DNA of 60,631 bases, taken from contig JAIVFH010000165.1 of assembly GCA_025765595.1 (NCBI GenBank), positions 1-60,631 of the forward strand. The letters run 5' to 3'. This document shows, piece after piece, positions 21,997-31,200 of this stretch. The position numbers and the translations under genes were made by a program. The notes beneath the pieces were generated by a model. That model did no database searches. It was not told where the DNA came from and worked only from the letters and a program-made list of their open reading frames with translations. The stretch comes from Obelidium mucronatum. Its lineage: Eukaryota; Chytridiomycota; Chytridiomycetes; Chytridiales; Chytriomycetaceae. Positions within the stretch are counted from its first letter, which is position 1. Each line of letters begins with the position of its first letter.

Positions 21997-22447
21997 GCAA
22001 CAACAACATCATCAACAACAATCAATTGCATTAGAAGCCAAGAACCCTCTCTTCAGAGACCTCAAGATCCCACCTACACCTCCATCCCCAGTTCCACAAC
22101 AACAACAGCAACCATCATCATCTTCAAACAACACACGTCGAGTCCGCACCTCACTCTTCAAACCAACAGACCCAACATACGGCGCAGACGTCGCTCTCAC
22201 ACTCCCAACCAACCCACAAGAATGGTCGATTGCTCAAGTCGCCGACTGGGTCTCTCAGAACGGTGGCGGGCAGTCCGGCAGCGACGCGGTGGTGCACCAG
22301 AAAATCGATGGAATGGCGCTAATGTCATTGAGTGTAGAGGACTTGTTTACAGTCTTGAGAATTGAAACTGTGGGGCAGAGGATGCAGTTTGTTAGAGGCA
22401 TGGAAGTGTTGAATGCGCCGCCGCCCACTTATTTTGAAGAGTTGTAA
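21614..22447 (+). CDS. Membrane protein with polyglutamine tract and SAM domain
   Basis: The visible ORF encodes a Gly-rich stretch and a membrane-spanning helix (AALLIIAVIGFVVARRRR). An Asn/Ser region follows, then a polyglutamine tract of about 35 residues (about residues 101-135), and a C-terminal SAM domain (EWSIAQVADWVSQNGGG to MQFVRGMEVLN). Upstream in frame (from about 21,524) the sequence reads PTPCGGSSSSSG, so the true N-terminus, probably an extracytoplasmic part with a signal peptide, lies in an upstream exon that I cannot place. The MITE-bearing region just before it may have disturbed it. The SAM domain would face the cytosol, after the stop-transfer arginines. A broken relative occupies the left edge of the window. 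Confidence 0.7.
21911..22020 (+). repeat. CAA microsatellite encoding polyglutamine
   Basis: A nearly pure run of CAA triplets with one CAG and two CAT interruptions near its 3' end. It codes for Gln in the SAM protein. Length polymorphism is expected. Confidence 0.95.
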
Positions 22448-22479
22448 AAAGATTTAAAAAAAAAATAGAAGAACGTTTC

Positions 22480-23712
22480 ATGTATTATTTTCAATCAACC
22501 CAGACATAACGTTTACAAAGAACGCTCCCAGGAATATACACCAAGACGACCCTCTCCACCGCCAACATTCAACCCCATCTTCAAATCCACCCCGCTTCTA
22601 CGAAGATTTTACTTTGCCTCGCGAGCCCAAAAAACACCCACCAGGGTTTTATTACTTTGACAACTGACCTCAAAGGAGTAACCAAGTAGTTTTTTTCTTG
22701 TCAATTTTTTTTTTATTTGCCTTCAAACACCCTTGCAATTCCTGTTCATGGCAGGAATTGCAGCCGATTTTCCTATAAAGGCACCTAACTCATCTACTTT
22801 CAAAGAAACGTAAAAGCCCGGCTCAACAGCCGGTTTCGGGGCGTTCAAGTTGGTTAGTCTAAACGGGTCGGGCGGTTTCGGGCCTTGCAGCATCTTTCTG
22901 TAAAAATGTTGAACAGGGCCGGTGTCACCAAAGCTGTGCCATGCAGGGCTCTGATGCACAAAGCATGCTACCACCTCAAACCTTTAAAGCAGCGTAAGTC
23001 AGCGAGTGCTGCTATTGCTGAGCGGGAGATTGCAGATCGATAGCGAACCTCTGACGGTTTGATGGGGTTAGATGGCTGTGATGGGTGGAGGAAACACGGC
23101 GAACGTGGAAAGGTGTTCGAGATTTCGAGGAAGACACCATCCACAAGCCGAACAGACAAGCAAGAGACTGGACAGTGAGAGGTACCGGAAGAGAGAGGAC
23201 CGAGTCGGTAGAGCTGGGGAGGGCTGCATTTTTCACTACCAGTGTTAACCTACCTTTAGGACAAGTCCCAAAGCTTTAGCTCAATAAAAAAAAAGGCTCC
23301 ATACGCCTTGGTCGTGGTCCTCTAAAGGAAGCATCACCATGCACCTTTCTTAAATATTTTTTTTTTGCCAAGAATTCAATTCTGTCAAAAGCCCTACCGG
23401 GCAAAAATCATTCAGCATCAGAAAAGCCCATTTTTTACTGTGCAAATCCTTTTGTCGATCTCCAATTAGAATCAATTTCAAAACGCGTCATTTACACAAA
23501 CTCCCAAACAGGGAAAGTGATTTCATCTGAATCCATAGCTGGGCTTGGGTTTCTGTCGTGAGCGCCAGCAAGGTGTTGTGCATTTGCGGTTGCGAATATC
23601 CAACTTTAGAAAGAGACGCTTGCTTTGGAAAGATGGAGACAGGATACTGTTTGTTTAGAGGTATGCAAGTGTCGGACGCGCTGCTGCCGCCCACTTATTT
23701 TGAAGAGTTGTA
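22480..23712 (-). pseudogene. Relic of a Thg1-like gene plus a SAM-gene tail (third partial copy)
   Basis: Bases 22,490-22,600 match the 3' end of the Thg1-like gene (CAATCAACCCAGACATAACG region). Bases 23,290-23,640 match its middle (GCCAAGAATTCAATTCTGTC, GAGCGCCAGCAAGGTGTTGT). Bases 23,645-23,712 match the last codons of the SAM gene, ending TTTTGAAGAGTTGTAA. The relic is therefore a decayed SAM-Thg1 tandem unit, cut internally by an unrelated insert at about 22,605-23,285. It has many small indels and no open frame. Confidence 0.7.
22605..23285. other. Insert of unknown origin within the Thg1 relic
   Basis: About 680 bp of somewhat GC-richer sequence separates two halves of the Thg1 relic. 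It contains a 10-bp hairpin (GCAATTCCTG / CAGGAATTGC near 22,735-22,762). I could not find terminal repeats, a target duplication or a convincing ORF. Confidence 0.4.
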
Positions 23713-23778
23713 AATATGGAAAAGAGAAGAAGAAAAAAAAGTGTCATTGATGTGTTTTTTTTTAAAGTGTTATTTCCC

Positions 23779-24711
23779 TTATGTATCCAAGTGAATCAAC
23801 CCAGACATAACATTCACAAGAACGCTTCCAGGAATATGCACCAACACACCCCTCTCCACCACCACATTCAACCCCGTGCTCAAATCCACCGCCTCCACAG
23901 ATTTAACCTGCCTCTCAATAAAAACTCCATGCGCCTGGTGTTCCTCCAAAGGAAGCAACCCATTCTCATGCAACACTTTCACCTTTTGCCAAGAATTCAA
24001 CTCTGTCAAAGCCCTCTTCTCAGGCAAATCACTCTTGCATACAGCATCAGAAAGCCCATTCACTGTACAATCCTGCGCTCTCCATAAAATCAATTCAAAC
24101 GCGTCTTGCAGAGAATCCCAACTCGCCGCACGGGCATCGAATTGCACTGTCGGCTTCAACGACGAATCTTTCCCACTGCTTTCAGCATCTTTTTCAAGTT
24201 GTTGGAACGGTAACGGAACACCTAGTTTCATAAACTGCTGCATCAGGACAACACTTGCGAATGAGGCCGTTAAAGAAACGAGTTTATCTCGTTTCCCGTT
24301 GAAGGGGTGTGGATTCCATGTCTGCCGCTGTTGATTATAGTGTGGGGGAAGGAGAAGCGTGATTTCATCAGACTGTGTGAATCCGTAGTGGGCTTGGGTT
24401 TCCGTCATGAGCGCCAGCAAGGTGTTGTGCATTGCGGTTGCGAATAGTGGACTGTATTTGCGTGATGGAAAGAGACGCTTGCTTTGGGATGAGAAGCCTT
24501 TGAGGTCTAGGCGGAGTGAGATCCATTGGTTGGATGGAAGGAGGCGTGTCACGAGTTGTTCTTGGGCAGTGAGTTTGTCGCCGAGGGCGGACCATGTGGG
24601 GCGGCGGATGTCGGGCCAGCTGGAGTGTGCGGCGTGTGGGGGCAGTGTGACGAGGGGAGCGGACTTTAGGAGGGTGAGGATTGAAGGTTCTTTGTTCTTG
24701 TTTTCTGTCAT
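23779..24711 (-). CDS. Thg1-like protein (tRNAHis guanylyltransferase family), intact
   Basis: A single-exon 310-aa protein. Residues 63-82 contain ISLRLDLKGFSSQSKRLF and residues 111-118 contain FTQSDEIT. These correspond to the RLDG-x-F and QSDE motifs that hold the metal-binding carboxylates of Thg1 enzymes (here D69 and D115/E116, with family-like spacing). Downstream segments NGKRDKLVSLTASFASVV and LILWRAQDCTVNGLSDAV match the family order. Thg1 and Thg1-like proteins add nucleotides 3'-to-5' to tRNA 5' ends. The usual Gly after RLD is Leu, and there is an N-terminal extension of about 40 residues, so this is a divergent paralogue rather than certainly the essential enzyme. The start ATG is preceded by an A-rich leader. 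The Helitron insertion begins 246 bp upstream. Confidence 0.75.
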   Translation of the reverse strand: MTENKNKEPSILTLLKSAPLVTLPPHAAHSSWPDIRRPTWSALGDKLTAQEQLVTRLLPSNQWISLRLDLKGFSSQSKRLFPSRKYSPLFATAMHNTLLALMTETQAHYGFTQSDEITLLLPPHYNQQRQTWNPHPFNGKRDKLVSLTASFASVVLMQQFMKLGVPLPFQQLEKDAESSGKDSSLKPTVQFDARAASWDSLQDAFELILWRAQDCTVNGLSDAVCKSDLPEKRALTELNSWQKVKVLHENGLLPLEEHQAHGVFIERQVKSVEAVDLSTGLNVVVERGVLVHIPGSVLVNVMSGLIHLDT

Positions 24712-24974
24712 TGTTTTTTTGTTTTGTGTTGAAGTTGTTGCTCAAAGATCAGACAACTGTTTTATGCCGTTCTTGGTGGGGTGTGAATCAGAACTTGACC
24801 ACATAAGAAACATGTTAAGTATCTAACCCAACTATTCGATTCCGGTGAATCGGAGTCGAGAAGTATTACTTTAATACTATTTACCGTATTTGCAATTTTA
24901 TACCAATTTCTCATTAGTAAGTGAAATTGCGCCATTGCACGTGCCACAATAAAACAATGGCAGCTTTCACGAAT

Positions 24975-24989
24975 CCTTTTTAGCTATTG
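24975..24989 (+). repeat. Left subterminal inverted repeat of the Helitron
   Basis: CCTTTTTAGCTATTG is an exact 15-bp inverse of 34,756-34,770. A second inverted match, ACACATGGCAC (25,037-25,047), pairs with 34,745-34,755. On the right the two blocks are adjacent, while on the left they are 47 bp apart. The repeats are therefore asymmetric. Confidence 0.85.
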
Positions 24990-25080
24990 CTATAAAGCTA
25001 GTACCTGTTTTTCTCTGTACGGCCCTTGGTGGCACAACACATGGCACAACAAACCAAACAGAGATATGAATACCAAAAAT

Positions 25081-25105
25081 TTCCAATAAAATGTTTTTAT
25101 TGGAT
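25081..25105. repeat. Helitron palindrome (left flank)
   Basis: TTCCAATAAA and TTTATTGGAT face each other across a few bases, between the left end of the element and the 3' end of the minus-strand gene. Confidence 0.8.
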
Positions 25106-25138
25106 GAGTGAGCACTTCCCCGAAAACAAAAAAAAAAT

Positions 25139-26207
25139 TCACCAATCATCGTCCTTTGCTGCAAGTTCCTTCTTGTTACCGAACTGAAGAAGGTCCTCCC
25201 CAACCCTACCACGAGCAAACAAAACAATAAACATAGGATTGAAGGATACCTCCCCCATTCTATCCAACTTGCATGTGGCGGAGACCAGAACTTTGTCACC
25301 TGGCAGCAAAACATCGCGAAGACGATCGTTATTGTCCAAATTTCTCAAGTTGAACTCATTAACACGGCAGTCGTAGATTGGAAGGAAGGGAGTGCCATTA
25401 TGTAAGGAGTACGGTCTGTTTGGCGGGGGTGGTTTCTGATGTTGCTGTTGCGAGGGTGTCCCAACAGATGCTCTACTGGGAGTGCCCTTGTGTGGAGTAT
25501 TGGTGTTTGGCTGCTGAGCGGATGGAGGCCCTGGTGCCAAATGCAGATGGTGAACAAAAGAATAGTAATCAGATATATTAATCAGATATATAAATGAGTG
25601 ATGGAACTTACAAAATGTTCGTGTGAAGCGAATCCAGTTTTTCCCATTGGTTGTTCCAAAATCATACTGCTTAGGAGTAACTCCTTTGCACTTCTTAAGG
25701 AAGTCGGTCAACCCTTTTGCCAGAACAGGGGAAAGGAGGGAGCGGCAATAAACACTTGCAACAAGGAAGTTAGTCAAAGGGGTAGCTGGGTAGAAAATTC
25801 CATCCGTTTGATTCAACACCTCGCAAGGAAATAGAAACGCAGCTGGTACAAGAGAATCTTGTTGTTTAGATTTTACTGAAACAAAGTAGCCAGCTTATCC
25901 AATAATGCCAGATTATTGGAAAGTCAAAAAAAAGAAGAATTTAGAAAATTCCAATAATTGAAAGATGTTGGAAGAAACACTCACCAGGATCAGTAAAGTA
26001 CTGGCGACCATAGCTGGACTCCGAACGAAGAATATCAGCAATTCCCAGCCCGTTTTTTACCACACCACACTTTTCGTCAAGTTGCTTGAGAACATCCGCC
26101 AAATTCTCGGGAAGGTTGTCTGCCGACGAAGTCGAGGACGCGATGTAGTCCAACAACGGGACCGGGGCAACGGCAGTGGTGTTTTGATCCCAATCGTTGC
26201 CAAGCAT
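25139..26207 (-). CDS. Helitron companion gene A, unrecognised, 292 aa
   Basis: Three exons (26207-25985, 25875-25612, 25530-25139) with GT-AG introns of 109 and 81 bp give a continuous frame of 292 codons. The N-terminus is acidic. The middle is hydrophobic (PATPLTNFLVASVYCRSLLS). A Pro/Gln/Thr linker follows (THKG, HQKPPPPNRP). The C-terminal part, LLPGDKVLVSATCKLDRMG and SFNPMFIVLFARG, alternates hydrophobic residues like a beta barrel. An OB-fold single-strand-binding role, as for the RPA-like proteins of some plant and animal Helitrons, is an inference only. It is divergently transcribed from gene B, with 143 bp between starts. The first intron contains two copies of the element's palindrome. 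Confidence 0.65.
25897..25973. repeat. Two Helitron palindromes in gene A intron 1
   Basis: ATCCAATAAT / ATTATTGGA at 25,897-25,921 and TTCCAATAATT / ATGTTGGAA at 25,949-25,973, both wholly inside the 109-bp intron. Confidence 0.8.
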
Positions 26208-26350
26208 TACAGGAAAGGAGGTAAGGTGAGGAGAGAAGAGTAGGGAGAGGGAAGGGGGATGGACAGTAGCTATATATACTCATCCCGCCAGAGAACCAAG
26301 CACTTGCTATTGCACAATTTTCATTAAATTTTTTGCCTTATCCGCAGTCG

Positions 26351-28005
26351 ATGCTTGGCACAATGTCTGGATTGGCAAACGAGGGCACAACCATGATAGC
26401 AGCAACTGACGACGCCTCTGCTGCTCTGGAGGAATGTTGCAGCAATGCTGCAGCAAGTACGTCTTCTAGTATTAGAGTACAGGGTCCAGTTTCAAGGTAC
26501 TATACCCCTTAATTGTGTCTCTTCTCGACTAAACAACAAGCAACAACATAGGAAGCGGGGGCGATCCCCCAATGATGAATTGAATGACTTGGATGACGAA
26601 GACTGCCCATCTAAGGCGTTTGCGGTTCCCACTGGCCACACTCTTGAGGATATCACACCGGAACTGCCCACAATGCCTCCTATTGAGCATCAAATATCGC
26701 TTGCAATGCGCAAACGCAACAAGATGGTTGTTGATCGACAGGAATTGATCCGGAACCCCAACGAGGCTGCATCAACATTAATGGATGCCATGATGCAGCA
26801 TCGCCTACCAGTCGAGATTGACGAAAGGAAAGGGATGGCAGCCGCATTCAAGTCACTGCTACTCAACGTTTACTCGGATGCTGGTGCTTTTGGTGACGCT
26901 CTGTCGCACATTGCCGTTGCACAAGGCCAGACGTGTTTCTACATTTCTCAAGCGTTCAACAGGTATGTTACATTCCAATAATTTCATTCTATTGGAAATG
27001 TTTGCGATGAGTTTTTACTTTGTTTACATTTCCAATAATACTGTTTTATTGGAAGTGTAACTCTAACCTACCATAACATTTCAGGCTGTGTGTGGAAACA
27101 GAGAAATCTGTCGAAGACTGGAACCAATACCTCATTGACCAGCATGAAGAGGCCTTTCCCTCGCCTCCGGTTTTGGAAGCACCAAAGAAGAAGTTTGTAT
27201 CATCTTCAAGAAAGAAGTCAACGGGCACCACTGGAAAGCAAATTCTCAAAAATTTTGCACAATTATTTAACAAGATGGAGACAATTCTGGATCTTGAAGT
27301 TTTCAAACCTTTGCAGAATCCAATTGCAGAGGTTAAATCATCTGATTCGCTTGGGCTTAAGTACAACCTCATTTTGACAAATTGTACAAGGTAATGGGAC
27401 CCCTTTGTTTCCACATAAAATGCTAACCTGAAACGTAAAGGCAATTCAATGATATCTGTTGCAAGTTGTATACCCTCCGCTGTGATGGTCAGCATGGTCG
27501 ATCTGCTAAAGTGGGCTCCTACGGAATTTCTTTGCTGCTGGAAACTGTCAAGTGGCTGAACTTCTACGCAACTGATGTTTCGTCATTAAAGGCGTCTAAG
27601 AAGAAAACCAACATTGGAAATCTTGACCAGATAACAAAGTACCTGTTGGCCTTTCGCAAAAGAGGAGGAACTGCTGCGCCACTTCTGACTGCACAAGAGA
27701 CACTGAAAGCAAGTCAATCGTCACTGTCACAACAAACCGTCAGTGAAGATGACAGTGAAAGTGCTGCTTTCGAAGACAACAGTACCGGAAACAGCCCTTC
27801 CGAAAGTGAGACCGCTGATGGTGGAAAAAGGAAGAAGAAGGGCAAGCCAAAGCGTGGCAAATCCAAAGGCGGAAAGCGGGTATTCAAAACCCAGGATGGC
27901 GAATTTGCTGTTTGGCTTCCTGATTCATTTGCGCATGCCCTACTGAAGCGCCTGAATGTGCCTGAAGGTGATGAGAGCAATGTTATTGATTTGACAGTGG
28001 AGTAG
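26351..28005 (+). CDS. Helitron companion gene B, unrecognised, 475 aa
   Basis: Four exons (26351-26496, 26552-26962, 27085-27390, 27441-28005) are all in phase and give 475 aa. The start is the first of two in-frame ATGs four codons apart. The N-terminal third has a basic patch followed by acidic residues (RKRGRSPNDELNDLDDED). The centre is helical without a motif I know (SHIAVAQGQTCFYISQAFNR). The tail is very basic (KRKKKGKPKRGKSKGGKR), probably a nuclear or DNA-binding segment. The last residues are NVIDLTVE, which fits a SUMO-interacting motif. Intron 2 (122 bp) holds two copies of the element palindrome, while introns 1 and 3 (55 and 50 bp) hold none. Its position inside a Helitron next to RepHel suggests a role in transposition or in host interaction, but the function is unknown. 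Confidence 0.7.
26973..27054. repeat. Two Helitron palindromes in gene B intron 2
   Basis: TTCCAATAAT / CTATTGGAA at 26,973-26,997 and TTCCAATAAT / TTTATTGGAA at about 27,030-27,053. Confidence 0.85.
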
Positions 28006-28215
28006 GCTGGAGTAGTTTCAGTCACATGTTAAGTCTCGTGAGCTTTGTGCTGTCACATGTGCTTGGTTCACTGTTATCTTTTTTTTACCGTTATCTTTTT
28101 ACATGCTTGGTTCTTGCAGAAGCTATATAAACGGCCCTATTCCCCCTTCTTTTCCAATTATCCATCACTGTATCATATCGATACCCTTACTGTTCTCTGG
28201 ATTTTCTCTGGATTT

Positions 28216-28240
28216 TTCCAATACTGTAAGATTATTGGAA
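28216..28240. repeat. Helitron palindrome between gene B and RepHel
   Basis: TTCCAATA and TTATTGGAA face each other about 40 bp before the RepHel start codon. Confidence 0.8.
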
Positions 28241-28277
28241 GTCACTTTCTAAATGCTAACACTTTTACGAAAGGTGC

Positions 28278-31200
28278 ATGTCTGGGGTAAATGCAACAAG
28301 GCTACCAATTTTGGGTCGGCGACCATCTAAGCAAGTTCTACTGCCATTTGAAAATGTTGTCCCCGTATCGTTCTATCCAAAAGTTGATGAAACTGAGAAT
28401 GCCATTCCTACTCTTGGAAACACCAACACCGCTGCAACACCAACCAGGAATGCAACACTTGCCATTCCTACTCTTGGAAACACCGACACCGCCGCAACAC
28501 CAACCAGGAATGCTACACTTTCTATGACCCCAACAGCTATCCGAAAACGCAATGCCCGTGCCAACATGAGTGCAGCTAAGAAAATATCACATCAAGCAAA
28601 AGAAGCATTGCGCGTTAGAACTCTTCGTGAAAATCAAACACCAGCTGCCGCCGCTGCTAGGAAGGAAGCCGACCGAAAGCAACATCAGCAAAAATACGAA
28701 AATGACATGTTGTCTGAACGCCACAAGCATGTGTACAGTGTCAGCGAGCTTGAAGAGATCGACGCATGCCTTGATTTTGGATTAAAGTCCCAGCCTGATA
28801 TATTGTATCGGAAGTGTGCGGATCGTTTGTCATTTGACAACATGACAAAGCACTGTTGTGTTGTATGCGAGTGCAATTGGTTGAAAAGTCGTTTGCAATA
28901 CAAAAAAATCAGCTCGGAATATGTAGTAAGTTACTTGGAATGGTTTTTATTTTATCCAAAATTCCTCTAAGATTTCAAAAGAATTTTAGGCAGTCACTCC
29001 AAGTGAAAGCATCTCGGCGAAATTCCCTGGACCCACTACTTGTCTCCCAATACGACGTTTCTCGATATGATCCCAAGCTTGCAGGGCTCTTCTTGAGCCA
29101 ATATGGTTTCTACTATTTGGCGTATAATTTGTACCATCCTGTGAGACTTCAGGATGACCAACTACTCAGTGAAACAATGCCAGGGCAACATGTGGTGGTT
29201 CCTCAAGATGATCTCTTTCTTGCTATCTGTCCGGATTGCTACTCCAGTACAAGGCCAAAATCACATAAAATGCCTGCAGACGCAATTGCCAATGAAAACT
29301 GGATAGGCCGGCTGCCAGAGACATTTGGTGAAATTTCCCGCACCACTGAAAACGTTGTTTCATTGATGCAACCCTGTATTTATCTGTCATCTCTGTTTGG
29401 ATTCGACTCGGCTGAGAACCACCGGAAAATGATCAAATCGCACCACTATGTCCTCAAAAATAGCAAACCGGTACTTCGCCATGTTCCCGCAGATATTGGA
29501 TCCACATTGCGATTCACATTTGTGGGAGCTTGGACTTCTGCTGAAATGGCAGAGCAGAAGACAAGATACCAGGCCCAAGACTGCGTTTGGGACCTACTGG
29601 AATTCTTGGAGGAACATCATCTTGCCTACAAGAAGCACGAAGAGTTAGTCAATTCGACTCCACCGGATTCCGGTTTTGGGGAAGGTGAATATCTTATTTC
29701 CAATAATTGCAAACTATTGGAAAATGTCAGCGTCGCTTACAGGATTTTTTAGTCTTTGCAGATCGCTCACTAAATAGTGATTCTCCTGTGAATGAGAAAC
29801 TCTGCCGTCTTATGCAGAACAGTTCGTACAATACTGGCACGGCATCCTCAGCAGCAGAAGAGTCCACAATACATTATGTTCAATCTCCATCAACGCCCGA
29901 GTTTCATTCATCATCTGCATCAACCAATCCAACCACTGAACCAACGGAAGACTATGCAGTTTTTCGATCTACAACAATTTCAAAAACCAGAAACTTACAA
30001 GATAGTCCAATGTACTTTCCTACAGCCATGCCTTTTGGTGAAGGAGGTCCAGCTGCAGATAGATCCGTGCATCTCAGTGTTTTACGTTGGATTCTCCGTT
30101 GCTGCAGACTTTATGGCGGTGTCTTTGCCTGTCATTGGGGGTTTCTTGAACTTTGCTACGACTACATCGCAACAAATCAAGCTTTCTCCCAGCAGTATCT
30201 ATCAATGCGGGTAAAGAAATCAGTGATTGCTGATGGAAATTGGACAAAGGAAGATGTTCAAACGTGTTTCGATCACTCTCGTAAAATGGAAGATCATTTA
30301 AAACGGGGCTTGACTTTGCCTGAGGCACCCCCGGTAGTGAAACGTTTGCTGGATGTTAAAAAATTGGTGCTTCCGGGGTTACGCGCATTTATTGGATCAG
30401 ATGAGTCACGCCAAGGGGCGCTTCACAACGCTTTTGGTCTGCAAAAACGTTTGGGGGCACCCAATGTGTTCATAACTATATCTCCAGCCACATCGCAAAG
30501 CTGGGCAGTTGCTATCAATTGTGGGCTGGTGAATGGAGAGTGGTGTGAACTGAAATTCTCAGTCGGAGACGGGGCGGATCTTGTTATTCCATCCAGCCTT
30601 GCCGACCTAAATTTTCCCAACAAGAATTCTAGGGCGGAATGGGCATCCAAAAACTCATTTGAATGTGCAGACTATGCAAGGAATGTACTGCATGTGTTTT
30701 TGGAGGATTTTTTGGGTTGGGACTTCAAATACAGTGCTCCTAAAAGAGGTGGCGGGTTCCTTGGTGTACCACGCTACGTCACTACATCAGCCGAAACCCA
30801 GAAAGCTGGAGACATACATTTCCACATGGTAGCTGCTTTACATGGCCTGCCTCAAACGTCTGAGAAATTCCGGAAGAATCTTGAAGATCCTGTATTCGCC
30901 AAGAGGTTCGTTTGATTTCCAATTGTATGTTATTACTGGATTTCCAATAATTTGTTTTTATTGGATTTAGATTTTTGAAGTTTAGAGACAATGTTTTGTC
31001 TGCAAGCCCTCCTTTATCTTGCTCTGCAAACACTTGTCCCTACCCGGACTGCGATGGAGTTCTTGAGGCGCTCCCCATCCCTGGTGAGGCATATCAACGA
31101 CTAAGAGTTGGAAAGAAGATATGTGCCACATCCAAGTGCCAAAATTGCATGAAGGAATTCTGTCACAAAGACGTGATGATGGAACGAGTCCGCCAATTTG

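Noticed and set aside
21756..22031. Poly-Val frame antisense to, and poly-Asn frame overlapping, the CAA tract
   Set aside because: Shadow frames of a triplet microsatellite. The glutamine frame is in register with the SAM and membrane segments.
28926..28993. Possible palindrome in RepHel intron 1 (TTGGAATGG ... ATCCAAAATTCC)
   Set aside because: Only about six bases pair and the ATAAT core is missing, so it was not counted among motif-bearing introns.
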